Positions 37,225-46,075 are shown, numbered from the stretch's first letter. The stretch is 64,000 bases of DNA from Ureibacillus aquaedulcis (GCF_030418165.1 NZ_JAUHTQ010000016.1:1-64000), one strand, 5' to 3'. Numbers and translations are program-made. Notes: generated by a model from the sequence alone, not told the origin.

Positions 37225-37278
37225 GTGCCAGGCACCCAAACAACTCCAAGACAATTGCAAATTGTTTGTGCCTGGCAC
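37225..37278. repeat. Inverted repeat with self-palindromic GTGCC-N-GGCAC arms
   Basis: GTGCCAGGCAC (37225-37235) and GTGCCTGGCAC (37268-37278) face each other, extended inward by AAACAA and TTGTTT. Each arm is itself an odd palindrome. As RNA it forms a 17-pair stem with a small bulge. It lies between the sigma gene and the winged-helix gene and resembles REP-like elements scattered in Bacillales intergenic regions (from memory). Confidence 0.7.
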
Positions 37279-37297
37279 TCCAAAGGAGAAGAGTAAA

Positions 37298-37645
37298 TTG
37301 AAACGATTAATCGATGAATCACCACTTTTAATACTTCCTAGCCTGGCTACAAAAATAGGGCTGAATGAAGCCATTATCCTGCAGCAAATTCACTTCTGGA
37401 ACCAGATATCCAAAAACATACGGGAAGGTCATACATGGGTGTATAAAACGGTAGAGGAATGGCACGGGGAATTTCCTTTCTGGTCGAAAAGTACAATTGA
37501 GCGGACATTGAAAAAACTCGAAGAGCAGCAGCTCATTGTCGTCGGTGTGTATAACCCCATGAAAGCCGACCGCACCAAGTGGTATCGCGTCAATTACGCC
37601 ATGATCGTACACCATTTTTATGAAGGTGCACGCCAAATTGTATAG
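37298..37645 (+). CDS. Winged-helix protein of phage-replication type (copy 1)
   Basis: About 115 residues forming one winged helix-turn-helix. SPLLILPSLATKIGLNEAII and WSKSTIERTLKKLEEQQLIV followed by DRTKWYRVNY are typical of N-terminal domains of phage and plasmid replication proteins related to DnaD/RepA; the rest of such a protein is absent. AAAGGAGAAGAG is placed before a TTG at 37298; upstream in-frame codons lie within the inverted repeat and are rejected. Likely a DNA-binding regulator or relic. A second copy is 320 bp downstream. Confidence 0.7.
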   Translation: MKRLIDESPLLILPSLATKIGLNEAIILQQIHFWNQISKNIREGHTWVYKTVEEWHGEFPFWSKSTIERTLKKLEEQQLIVVGVYNPMKADRTKWYRVNYAMIVHHFYEGARQIV

Positions 37646-37779
37646 ATGGAAAAGCCAAAACCGCTGTACCCTTCCCCCAGATAAGGACGCATGCATTTCT
37701 GCAAATTGCGGAAATCCATTTCAGCAGTTTGCAGGAACCATTACCAGAGATACTTCATAGATTACTTAAGAGAATAAAA

Positions 37780-37798
37780 AACACACTGTTCGTGCGTT
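37780..37798. terminator. Short terminator between the two winged-helix genes
   Basis: Stem AACGCAC / GTGTGTT with a five-base loop on the minus strand, followed by T-rich sequence; also T-flanked on the plus strand. The remaining 310-bp gap (37646-37962) shows no gene. Confidence 0.55.
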
Positions 37799-37962
37799 TT
37801 CGATTAAAAAATGAGCAAACCCTAAACAACAAGAGCCCACTACATCTACCAAAAAATATCATTGAGAAAAAATGTCTCTTTTTTGGCTGCTAACTGATAT
37901 ATAAAGTATAGAAAGATTGGAATTATGCATAACAGAGGGACGACTATAAGGAGGAGATTCAG

Positions 37963-38346
37963 ATGAACGAAAAAAACATTACAGAGCTGCCAATTAACTC
38001 TTCAATAGAGGAGGCTCAAGATTACCTATTAATAAACGAACCAACAGTAAATCTTTATCCAACTTTAGCAGTCGCTTTAGGGATCAATGAAGCCCTTATA
38101 TTAGCCAAGTTGGACAGCTTGCTAGAAACATCCTCGGTTTCTAAAGAAGGGCACATTTGGTGTAAACACACTTATCATCAATGGCACACACATTTCCCAT
38201 TTCGGTGCAAGAAGACCATCGAGCGGGCCATCAGAAAACTAGAGAAACACGGCTACATCATCTCCATAACAACATTTGAGAACGGTCTTATGGACAAAAC
38301 AAAATGGTACCGAATTGATTATGACAAAATGCAACAGCTCGCATAA
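37963..38346 (+). CDS. Winged-helix protein of phage-replication type (copy 2)
   Basis: A 127-residue paralogue of the preceding gene. After a 30-residue acidic N-terminal extension it reads YPTLAVALGINEALILAKLD, then FRCKKTIERAIRKLEKHGYI and MDKTKWYRIDY, aligning to the same winged helix. A clear AAGGAGGAG lies eight bases before the ATG. Two such stand-alone domains in tandem, behind a sigma factor, suggest duplication of a mobile-element regulator. Target unknown. Confidence 0.72.
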   Translation: MNEKNITELPINSSIEEAQDYLLINEPTVNLYPTLAVALGINEALILAKLDSLLETSSVSKEGHIWCKHTYHQWHTHFPFRCKKTIERAIRKLEKHGYIISITTFENGLMDKTKWYRIDYDKMQQLA

Positions 38347-38386
38347 AAAGTGAGGAAATGCCCTGACCCCACCACTGAAAATGCAA

Positions 38387-38418
38387 AGGGATTGTCCCAT
38401 AAATCTGAGACAATCCCT
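38387..38418. terminator. Bidirectional terminator
   Basis: Ten-pair stem AGGGATTGTC / GACAATCCCT with a 12-base loop between convergent genes. The stop codon of the minus-strand small gene lies inside the stem. Confidence 0.7.
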
Positions 38419-38566
38419 AAGTATTGGCTTTTTCCAGTAGACCCCTGAGTTGGCTAGTCAGTTCTGTCATAAATTCTTCAAGTGTGATTCCTGCATTTTC
38501 ATTCCCGCGTTGAATGGATAACTCTAAAATTTGCTTGAATTCTTCCTGTATCTCTGGCCGCTCCAA
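38417..38566 (-). CDS. Small helical protein, family copy A (49 residues)
   Basis: A short frame starting at TTG seven bases after GGGAGG. The protein reads ERPEIQEEFKQILELSIQRG, then NENAGITLEEFMTEL and a lysine-containing tail: two predicted amphipathic helices joined by a short turn. Two clear paralogues occur at 41300-41455 and 45794-45949 (shared pattern LERxEVQEALKEIL...IQRGNE...ITxxEF). No known domain recognised. Each copy is followed by a hairpin terminator and sits alone. Conservation between copies makes it a real gene family. Confidence 0.7.
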   Translation of the reverse strand: MERPEIQEEFKQILELSIQRGNENAGITLEEFMTELTSQLRGLLEKANT

Positions 38567-38759
38567 GATTATACCTCCCAAATAAGTCACCTATTTACAA
38601 ATAAGTACCCTAACTTATTATAGTACAAAACTTGGAGATATCTACTATTTTTATTGAAATATATGGAAAACATACCTTCAAGGAGAGGATGTGCTACTTA
38701 TGAATGAAACACGCCATTCCTTGAAGTTTCTTCAAGCTAATGCCCAATACATAAAGAAA

Positions 38760-38783
38760 GAGCCCAACTTTAGAATTGCGCCC
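38760..38783 (-). terminator. Terminator of the carbonic anhydrase gene
   Basis: Minus-strand hairpin GGGCGCAA / TTGGGCTC (one mismatch, one G-U) followed by TTTCTTTAT, about 35 bases after the stop codon. Confidence 0.55.
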
Positions 38784-38815
38784 TTCTATTGATAGATTCT
38801 TATAAACTTTAAGTG

Positions 38816-39643
38816 CTAGTGATTAAAAATTTCTCGTTCATTTAGAGCTTGGACAGGACGATGATTGTCCGGGAAGATTTGCTGAAAAGATTGAATTTGT
38901 TCCTTCGACATGTCAATGGGTTGTTCAAAAATAATCCATTTTACTTCTTCCGTACAAGGAGGTGTCGTTAATGAACCGTTATAATGGAAAGAGGTTTGAT
39001 CTTGAGGTAGTAAAGCTTCCAAATCAATCGGTTCTTCTACGGAAATAGCTTTTTCGGTTTCTTCCTTCGGCAATACATCCCAGACAGCTGCCAGTTTGTC
39101 ATTTTCTCTTCCTTCTTGAATCATCAGCCCAAGGACCGCAAGATCGCCATTGGAGTTCTTATGTACAAGGTGCAGCTCCATATCATAATTTTGGCCATTA
39201 AATTGATGTTCGCTTGGCGTGTGGAAGTGAAATTGAGCAAGCTTGTACTCATTTCCCTCAACAACCAGGCTGCTGCTTTCGGTTGTGGCATTAGCCTGCA
39301 CGGTATGACCGTTGTTTACGAGCGAAAAAGCGGTCGGCTCATATCGAATCCCAATGTCTTCTAGTTCTTTATCTGCTTTGACTTGGGAGAATTCAATATT
39401 AACCGGTGATTGTTCACTTCCATTGACACAGGCTAAATTGGCGGGATCCAATTCTGCCCAGTATTCAGGTCCACTCTCATCATTATAAGACCAATCACTT
39501 TCTTTCGTAATCACGGTTTGTTCCTCTTTCACTTCATTTACTGTTCCCTCTTCCGCCGGGGTTGTTTCCGCCGTTTGTTCGGAGCATGCGACTAGCGCCA
39601 GGATTAAAAATACAGCTAAAAATACATAAACTAGTTTTTTCAC
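38816..39643 (-). CDS. Alpha-type carbonic anhydrase, lipoprotein
   Basis: A 275-residue exported enzyme that hydrates CO2 to bicarbonate. The signal peptide ends in a lipobox (LALVACS, Cys20), so it is anchored to the outer face of the membrane. Zinc ligands are visible as LAQFHFHTPSEH near 136 and MELHLVHKN near 155; QSPVNIE near 78 and SLTTPPCTEEVKW near 225 complete the alpha-class signature. Start is GTG nine bases after AAAGGAGGT. It stands alone. Full length, all key residues present. Confidence 0.94.
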   Translation of the reverse strand: MKKLVYVFLAVFLILALVACSEQTAETTPAEEGTVNEVKEEQTVITKESDWSYNDESGPEYWAELDPANLACVNGSEQSPVNIEFSQVKADKELEDIGIRYEPTAFSLVNNGHTVQANATTESSSLVVEGNEYKLAQFHFHTPSEHQFNGQNYDMELHLVHKNSNGDLAVLGLMIQEGRENDKLAAVWDVLPKEETEKAISVEEPIDLEALLPQDQTSFHYNGSLTTPPCTEEVKWIIFEQPIDMSKEQIQSFQQIFPDNHRPVQALNEREIFNH

Positions 39644-40046
39644 TTTGATATGACCTCCTTTATTCTATATTCCCTCATAGAATACTAGATACTAGTGAAT
39701 AATAAAATTTCAAACTTCCTAAATATGCTAATTCAATTAATTCCTACTATCCACCTATCCATACAAAGAATTATAGAAGCAGCCAATATTAATCGTTTTG
39801 TACTCAATCGGACCATCGCTTTTGGCTTAGTTAACCCAAAAAATATTTTTACTACGTTTCATGGCAACTAAACGGAAAAAGACATATTCCTATTAAAGAA
39901 ACTCTCCCAATGTTCACTAATATAAATTTTGTTCTACTAAAAAATGGTTTTATTCTCTATAAATTTGCTATAATTTTACTAAATCTACAAAATAGATTTG
40001 AATTTTCTACTATAAATATGACAAATTTTTTTGAGGAGAACAGACA
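39644..40046. other. Divergent intergenic region
   Basis: This 403-bp AT-rich gap must carry promoters for the carbonic anhydrase and the stalk-domain gene. A 35-codon plus-strand stretch near 39770-39870 (reading IIEAANINRFVLNRTIAFG) is open and protein-like but has no start codon or ribosome site; it may be a relic. No strong promoter could be assigned. Confidence 0.35.
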
Positions 40047-41024
40047 ATGATTAAAAAATTTAATTTTGCATTGATTGCGATGATGGCAATAACCCTTTTC
40101 ACGGCATCTTATCACACAGTGAGTGCGAACGACACGATTAAAGTATTTTCAAACACAGAGGAATTAGTATTAGATCAAAAACCTGTTATCAAAAATAGCC
40201 GTACCCTTGTGCCGATTCGATTTATAGCTGAACGATTTGGTGCGGAAGTCAAATGGGATCAGAAAAAGAAGGTAGTTACGATTAAAGATAAAAGCTACTT
40301 CCAACCACCTTCGTACATTTTACCAATTGGTCAAAAAACCGTTACTGTTATCAATGGTACAGAGGTGATTAAACTTCAATTAGATGCACCTAGTCAGGTG
40401 ATTAATGGTAGAACTGTAGTTCCATTACGTTTTGTAGGAGAAAGTCTTGGGATCAATGTGCGTTGGGATTCTAAAAACAAAGATGTGTATTTATCCGATA
40501 CAGGTGTAAACTTGATTCCATCAGACTTCGAAAAAAATGTTTACAATAAAGAATTGCGAAAAGTGAAGGACTTCGGTAAGCCCACAGTCAATTATGAAAA
40601 ATTCTTGGCTATGAATGTAGGAAAAATGAATTCAACTGATCTTGAATACTTATTTGCTCAAACGCCTGGATATGAACTTCGTCTAGATTACTTTTACTTT
40701 ATGGATTTCCTTGGCTCGCCCACCGGTATAACGGTAAGCGGTTATCCGGATAGGTTGGATGATATATCTTATAGTGGAAATGATATCCCGGATCTAAGGT
40801 ACCCAGCTGTGACAGCAGAAAATTTTGCGACGATTAATGAAAACACAACATATGAAGAAGCCGTAAAAATCTTTGGTGGACCTGGGGCACTAGTAAAAAA
40901 AGGTACTGTCAGAGAGGAATATAAATGGGGATCATCTCTAAATAAAGATGCCGCGTATATTAGTTTTGTTAAAAAGGACAGTCCATATGATGGGCCTACT
41001 ACAAAACGGTGGGAAGCTGAATAA
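40047..41024 (+). CDS. Secreted copper-amine-oxidase-N-like stalk-domain protein
   Basis: A 325-residue exported protein. Signal peptide 1-27 ends near HTVSAND. Two stalk repeats follow: NSRTLVPIRFIAERFGAEV at about 50-68 and NGRTVVPLRFVGESLGINV at about 115-133, each with a VKWDQKKKVV- or VRWDSKNKDV-type strand. These domains occur in Firmicute surface proteins and do not carry copper oxidase activity. The C-terminal 170 residues hold a repeated FAxxNxxTTYEEAVKIFGGPG-like module resembling DUF3862/SmpA-type folds. GAGGAG precedes the ATG. A wall-associated role is likely, ligand unknown. Confidence 0.8.
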   Translation: MIKKFNFALIAMMAITLFTASYHTVSANDTIKVFSNTEELVLDQKPVIKNSRTLVPIRFIAERFGAEVKWDQKKKVVTIKDKSYFQPPSYILPIGQKTVTVINGTEVIKLQLDAPSQVINGRTVVPLRFVGESLGINVRWDSKNKDVYLSDTGVNLIPSDFEKNVYNKELRKVKDFGKPTVNYEKFLAMNVGKMNSTDLEYLFAQTPGYELRLDYFYFMDFLGSPTGITVSGYPDRLDDISYSGNDIPDLRYPAVTAENFATINENTTYEEAVKIFGGPGALVKKGTVREEYKWGSSLNKDAAYISFVKKDSPYDGPTTKRWEAE

Positions 41025-41090
41025 ATAGCATATACAAACGCCTTTTACCGGCCATTTTTTTAATGGAAAGTTTTTCGCGATGTTTCAAAT

Positions 41091-41122
41091 GCCCTGTGAA
41101 TGATTTCCACAGGGCTTTTTTT
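41091..41122 (+). terminator. Terminator of the stalk-domain gene
   Basis: Stem GCCCTGTG / CCACAGGGC with an eight-base loop and seven T. Confidence 0.88.
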
Positions 41123-41189
41123 ATGTCCGCCACAGTTCAGATTGTGAATGGTGAGTTAAAATGTTTTCAAAAACAGTCAAAAAGAAAAA

Positions 41190-41211
41190 CAACCTCCCTT
41201 TTGGAAAGTTG
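41190..41211 (-). terminator. Terminator-like hairpin after small gene copy B
   Basis: Minus-strand imperfect stem CAACTTTCC / GGGAGGTTG followed by TTTTTC, about 90 bases past the stop of the small gene. Confidence 0.55.
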
Positions 41212-41299
41212 CCTCTTTTTCAAGTTATTTTAAAAATTTTCTGATAAGCCGAACTACGGATGCCCTGATAATAAGATCATACTATTATTGCGAACTTCC

Positions 41300-41455
41300 C
41301 TATTCTTTCACTTTTCCCAATAAATTTTCCAATTGCTCTTTAAGCTCATTAACAAATTCTTGAACGGTAATCCCCTGCTGCTCATTTCCTCGTTGAATGG
41401 CACCTTCCAGAATTTCCTTTAATGCTTCTTGCACTTCAATCCTCTCCAAGACCAT
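41300..41455 (-). CDS. Small helical protein, family copy B (51 residues)
   Basis: Nearly identical to copy C at 45.8 kb and related to copy A. It reads VLERIEVQEALKEILEGA, IQRGNEQQGITVQEFV and a lysine-rich end; two amphipathic helices are likely. AGGAGG lies three bases before the ATG used here and nine before a TTG two codons in, which matches the TTG start of copy A; either is possible. Sequence similarity to copy C continues upstream for more than 100 bases and into ydcF remnants, so the whole segment is a duplication. Confidence 0.7.
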   Translation of the reverse strand: MVLERIEVQEALKEILEGAIQRGNEQQGITVQEFVNELKEQLENLLGKVKE

Positions 41456-41582
41456 GCTCCTCCTAAAACCTCTCTGTTTCAAAATGACTCTTAAGATGAT
41501 TATATCTATAACTGCGAAAGAATCTATGATTTCTTATAGTTTTTAGGGAAGAATTAACACAACTGAAATATAGTAATCGCAT

Positions 41583-41735
41583 TGTTACTCAAGATCACGA
41601 CCACAGCAGAAGTGAATGAATAGCACTAGAATTCAGATGTAATCGTTGTTTTGAGTGGTGACGGAGGTCGATTGGAATAGAGAGCAATCCTCTATCATAA
41701 GGCATATGGAAAGAATGCTTTGTTGACACCATACA
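41583..41735. pseudogene. Scrambled ydcF remnants
   Basis: Plus-strand bases 41630-41735 read NSDVIVVLSGDGGRLE, stop, then LYHKAYGKNALLT, matching the N-terminal part of the intact YdcF at 46.1-46.6 kb with an in-frame stop. Minus-strand bases 41583-41620 read TSAVVV joined directly to the YdcF C-terminus, showing an internal deletion. So the 5' part is inverted relative to the 3' part. No function expected. Confidence 0.75.
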
Positions 41736-41813
41736 CAAAGTCTCATAATTTCCTTAGCAAAAAACACGAAGAAAGATCGACCTCTTCCCCCGTGCTAGTC
41801 ATGCTAATAATTA

Positions 41814-44093
41814 TTATTTTGCTAATTGGTCGAGCATATTGTAAAGCATTTTCGCTGCTTCAGCGCGTGTTGCATTTTCTTCTGGGGCAAACAGGCGTTT
41901 CCCATTCATCATTCGTCCTTCGACAATACCCAGCCCTGAGACAATCGTCACTGCTTCCTTCGCGTAGTTGTGAACATTCTTTGCATCCGCAAATCTTACT
42001 TTATTTTTCACATTTTCAACAATCGATGGATCTGCATATTCTAATGCACGAACAATCATCGTAGCCATTTGTTGACGTGTGATTTCTTCGTTTGGCATGA
42101 ATTTTCCATTGTTTCCTAAAACGATTCCCGCCTGGTTTGCGGCCTCAATTTCAGCAACTGCCCAAGTCATTGATTTAGGCACATCTGTGAATTCACCTTC
42201 ATACGCTACTGTTGGCAAGTTTAAGACTCTTGCTAGAATTGAAGCAAATTCTGCACGTGTAATAGTATCGTTTGGTGCAAAAGAATATGCCGTTTTCCCA
42301 TTCACAATATTTTTAGATGCTAGGGAATCAATAAAATGCTTAGCCCAATGATTTTTTGCCACATCATTAAAGGACTTATGATCTTCTACTACCACAAACC
42401 GAGAGAAATGAATTGTTTTAAACGTCACAACGCCATTCTCGTATTTACTGATCACGAATTCTAATTCGTTTGTTTTTTCGTTGATATAGTAAGCTGCTAC
42501 TTTGTCTGCATCCATCACTTCCGATGGCTCTACAGGTAAGGAAATCGCAATTGGTTGTTCAAATGATGAAAATTTGGCATCTTCCCCAATGGAAATTGTA
42601 AATTCATATGCATCTGACAATGCTTTTCCATCACCGAGAATTTCCGTATTTTTTACTAAGCCCACTTTAAAATCGATTGTATCTGTGGCCGAATTCGAGA
42701 TTGCTTTTAACACTTTTGAGGGAACCGTAATCGCAACCTCTCCCGAATTAATAACGAAGTTTTTCTCTGATTTTGCAAGTTTATCTAAAGCTTGTTTTGA
42801 AACTTCTACATTTACATTTGGTGCTGTTTCAGTAACCACCTCAGCATTTATTTCAACTTCTGATTTTGCTGTGTTGTCTAACTGAGTATCAATATCAGCT
42901 TCATTCACTTTAGTTACTGGTACTTGAGGGAGTTGGTTTCCTTGGTTAGAATTACCACCCGATGAACCGCCGCTACTATTTCCAGAACCGGTTCCTGGGT
43001 TCGTTGTTTCTCCTCCAGTCGAACCGCCATTTCCTGAATCTGTTGAATCGCCGTCACCTGGGTTGGCAGATTCTCCAATCGTAAATTCTTTTTCAAGTGT
43101 TAAAGACTTGCTAGGGCTGGTTGGAATCGTCAATTTTAGTGTGTACACTCCATCAGCTAGGTCACTTGGAAGCTCAAGATAGTGTAAACTATAATTATTT
43201 ACCGTATCTGTGTATTTCTTACCTTGAGAATCTGTTAATACGTAACTGATTGAAACAGTTTCCTGTACATCGTTATAAATATCTTTGAAAATACTACTGA
43301 TTGTCCAATTTTCAGCGGTGAGTTCTATGTTTGCATGAATTTTCCCGTCACTAGGACTTTGAAGAACTGAAGTAATTTCCCCTTCAATATTTCCGGAGAA
43401 TTCTATTATTGTATCATCTGAGATTTCAACATTTCTTTTCGACAATGTATAGCCCCATGTCTCATCCTGTTCTGTAATCCCTACTCCGACAGACAAACAA
43501 TCATACGTCTTTTTCGTTATTTCTAATGGTAAGTTAAAATTGTTGCTCGTAATCCAATGATTATCAAAAGTAAAGATAGGTAAAGAATTTTCTTGATTTA
43601 AAGCTTCTAGCCTTGCTAAATTTTCCTTTTTCACCCTAACTATTTCTTCATCATCAATACTAAAACCGATAAATTTTGTGCTACCATCACTTTCAGCTTT
43701 CATATACCCTCTTGTTAATTCAGGAGATAGATATAAATCAATCACATCATTTCCTGTGCCACCAAAGAACCCTATAGTTTGTCTAGAATTGCCAAACATA
43801 AAGTAACCGTTATAAAGGCTGTTAAGCTCATTTGTTTCGGAAACGTTTAAAGAGATTTTTTTCAGGTCACTAGAAAACGCAAACTTATTCTCCTCTGATA
43901 ATAATAGTATCTCTTCTCCAGACATCTCTCTCATTTCATTAAGATATTTACTATCCTCATGATTTCCTAAACGAGCGGCTCCAATTACATAATAGGACAG
44001 GATCAATGGAGAAATTATTTGTGGAATATAAATTAAACGTCGGGTTATCCGAATTATACATATACCCCGCAACCTGACTAAGATACCCCTCAT
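41814..44093 (-). CDS. SLH surface protein, C-terminal part of a frameshifted gene
   Basis: The distal part of a large wall-associated protein. It opens without a signal peptide or ribosome site, and its first 35 residues overlap the end of the preceding frame. From about residue 36 (YVIGAARLGNHEDSKYL) it reads as the natural continuation. Residues up to 340 are beta-rich; 345-395 form a Gly/Ser/Asn-rich linker; 395-575 are a domain with FKTIHFSRFVVVEDH at its end, common before SLH repeats; 576-755 hold three SLH repeats (SFNDVAKNHWAKHFIDSLA; TRAEFASILARVLNL; TRQQMATMIVRALEY). Alone it would not be exported. Confidence 0.8.
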   Translation of the reverse strand: MRGILVRLRGICIIRITRRLIYIPQIISPLILSYYVIGAARLGNHEDSKYLNEMREMSGEEILLLSEENKFAFSSDLKKISLNVSETNELNSLYNGYFMFGNSRQTIGFFGGTGNDVIDLYLSPELTRGYMKAESDGSTKFIGFSIDDEEIVRVKKENLARLEALNQENSLPIFTFDNHWITSNNFNLPLEITKKTYDCLSVGVGITEQDETWGYTLSKRNVEISDDTIIEFSGNIEGEITSVLQSPSDGKIHANIELTAENWTISSIFKDIYNDVQETVSISYVLTDSQGKKYTDTVNNYSLHYLELPSDLADGVYTLKLTIPTSPSKSLTLEKEFTIGESANPGDGDSTDSGNGGSTGGETTNPGTGSGNSSGGSSGGNSNQGNQLPQVPVTKVNEADIDTQLDNTAKSEVEINAEVVTETAPNVNVEVSKQALDKLAKSEKNFVINSGEVAITVPSKVLKAISNSATDTIDFKVGLVKNTEILGDGKALSDAYEFTISIGEDAKFSSFEQPIAISLPVEPSEVMDADKVAAYYINEKTNELEFVISKYENGVVTFKTIHFSRFVVVEDHKSFNDVAKNHWAKHFIDSLASKNIVNGKTAYSFAPNDTITRAEFASILARVLNLPTVAYEGEFTDVPKSMTWAVAEIEAANQAGIVLGNNGKFMPNEEITRQQMATMIVRALEYADPSIVENVKNKVRFADAKNVHNYAKEAVTIVSGLGIVEGRMMNGKRLFAPEENATRAEAAKMLYNMLDQLAK

Positions 44094-45504
44094 CTTCTAC
44101 TTGATAAATATTAATTGTACCAAATTGGGAAATCTCTCCAAAAGGCGTTGATAAATCGACTGGGAGAGTACATGGTAAGTGTGATGAGCATGAAGAAGAT
44201 GGTGGTGTGGTCGTAGGTGGTGTGGTTGGTACATCCGATTCATCATCCGATTCATCATCTGCTTCATAACTTAATGTTGTTCTACCTACGATTTTATCTG
44301 TCTCATTTAGATTCAATTCAACAACTACATCGTATTCTCCTGATGGTATATTGCCAAGTTCAATATAATTCCAAATTTCATTTAAAGTGTTAGAAGGTTC
44401 ATTAACTTCTGCCACTAAGTTATTATCATCATAGACTTTAGTAGTAATATCCCAAGGCATGAGATTACTAGAGAAGTTTTCTACAGCAAAACCTCCATTA
44501 CTCGCAATTAAATCATACATTAATAAGGTGTTACTTCCATTAGTTTCATATTCTAAATCTTTTATTACTAGTTCAGTAGGTTCATTAGGCAAGATAATTG
44601 AATTAATAGCAGAAAGCTCATCTACCACAATTTCCCCAGTCCATTTTAAGTTATTTGGAGTAGTATAGTGAACATAATATTTCCCTGGAGACATCTTCGT
44701 TCTATTATTAGTTTCTTGCACCATAGTAAAACTATTTTTAGAAAACCCTATCATCTCTGAAGAAGTTTCAAATTCAATCTCTACTAGATTTTCATAGGCT
44801 CTACTAATTTCCTGAGGTGCTCCTCTTGTGAAATCAACTTCTTCATAGAGATAGAACCCTTCACTTGATTCGTCATCGTAGATTGATTTAATCAAACTAT
44901 AATATAAAGAAAATTTACTATCTTTTTTCACAACTAAATTAATTTCATCATTGTCATCCTGGTAAGGATACAAAGTAACACCCTTAGTAGGCTGTTCTGT
45001 CCCTTCATAAATTTCAATTGTAGGAACAAGATCTTGTTCTAAATCATTAATAATAATTGCTTCTTTTAAGTCTTCAGCTGCAGGAAGCTTAATACTTGTA
45101 AGTTTTAAAAACTGGCTACCAGTAACCTTGAGATTATCGATATAAGTGTAAGTTTTTTCATTTTCACTATAGAATACTTCAAAAGTAAAAATATAATTTG
45201 ATGTAGGATTAATTCTATTGACGATTTCATCATCGATAGAAAATGAGTATATGTCATCCTCACTATGACCAATCAAATTTATATGAGATAATCCCCCACT
45301 ATCTACAGACTGAATTTCACCAGATATGTCTTTAATTACACGTGCATTTTCATCATCATGATTATTTGGATAAACTTTAATTTTCATTTCCTCTACTTCA
45401 CTAACATCTATGTCATTAGCGAAAGCTTGTGTCACGCCCGATGTTGAATAGATTAGGAAAATAATACTTAATATACTAAGTAGTTTAGTATAGACTTGCT
45501 TCAA
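43957..45504 (-). CDS. Surface protein, N-terminal part of the same frameshifted gene
   Basis: Carries the signal peptide (1-29, ending QAFA) and about 450 residues of beta-rich sequence, then a Ser/Asp and Thr/Pro linker (YEADDESDDESDVPTTPP). The true reading probably passes into the other frame near 44005-44020, after STNNFSIDP, because the codons beyond that point give a weak tail here but a good protein in the other frame. TTG start with AAAGGAGGG six bases upstream. Joined, the protein would be about 1,210 residues. No homopolymer is present at the junction, so a true indel is likelier than a sequencing slip; without SLH repeats the short product would be secreted. Confidence 0.8.
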   Translation of the reverse strand: MKQVYTKLLSILSIIFLIYSTSGVTQAFANDIDVSEVEEMKIKVYPNNHDDENARVIKDISGEIQSVDSGGLSHINLIGHSEDDIYSFSIDDEIVNRINPTSNYIFTFEVFYSENEKTYTYIDNLKVTGSQFLKLTSIKLPAAEDLKEAIIINDLEQDLVPTIEIYEGTEQPTKGVTLYPYQDDNDEINLVVKKDSKFSLYYSLIKSIYDDESSEGFYLYEEVDFTRGAPQEISRAYENLVEIEFETSSEMIGFSKNSFTMVQETNNRTKMSPGKYYVHYTTPNNLKWTGEIVVDELSAINSIILPNEPTELVIKDLEYETNGSNTLLMYDLIASNGGFAVENFSSNLMPWDITTKVYDDNNLVAEVNEPSNTLNEIWNYIELGNIPSGEYDVVVELNLNETDKIVGRTTLSYEADDESDDESDVPTTPPTTTPPSSSCSSHLPCTLPVDLSTPFGEISQFGTINIYQVEDEGYLSQVAGYMYNSDNPTFNLYSTNNFSIDPVLLCNWSRSFRKS

Positions 45505-45767
45505 AAAAATCCCTCCTTTTAAAACGGTTTTTTATGCCAATAGGCACTATTATATTGTACAAATTTACCAAATGTCAGGGAAATGCAAATCTCTCTATTT
45601 TTTCTATTTCTTAAAATAACAATATTTAGGTAAATATTCCTCACTCAAGTATAAATATAGTAAAAATTAGATGTAACAAGTGATATTCATCAAACATTGT
45701 GATATTAATAGAACAGACTCACATCTTTTGAAAACAATAATGCAAAGAGGGCTTAGTAACAAAAAAT

Positions 45768-45794
45768 GAGATGATCCAATAATAGGACCATCTC
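45768..45794 (-). terminator. Terminator of small gene copy C
   Basis: Minus-strand stem GAGATGGTCC / GGATCATCTC with one mismatch, seven-base loop, then ATTTTTTG. Confidence 0.8.
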
Positions 45795-45949
45795 TATACT
45801 TTCACTTTTCCCAATAAATTTTCCAATTGCTCTTTAAGCTCATTAACAAATTCTTGAACGGTGACGCCTTTCTGCTCATTTCCTCTTTGTATAGCACCTT
45901 CCAGGATTTCCTTTAACGCTTCTTGCACTTCGAACCTTTCCAAGACCAT
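45794..45949 (-). CDS. Small helical protein, family copy C (51 residues)
   Basis: Differs from copy B at only about four positions (for example IQRGNEQKGVTVQEFV). Same AGGAGG site and same ATG/TTG alternatives. It lies between the frameshifted SLH gene and ydcF and has its own terminator. The near identity to copy B, with similarity also in the flanks, points to a recent segmental duplication. Function unknown. Confidence 0.72.
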   Translation of the reverse strand: MVLERFEVQEALKEILEGAIQRGNEQKGVTVQEFVNELKEQLENLLGKVKV

Positions 45950-46075
45950 GCTCCTCCTAAAAACCCGCTGTTCTAATACTCTTAAGATGATTATAGCTAT
46001 AATCGCGAAAGAATCTATGAGTTCCTTACGTTTTTAGGGAAGACTTAATACAAGTGCAATATAGTAACCACTTTG

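Noticed and set aside
38690-38795. 30-codon plus-strand frame with AAGGAGAGG upstream
   Set aside because: Spacing to the ATG is too long, it lies over a probable terminator and inverted repeat, and the peptide has no recognisable feature.
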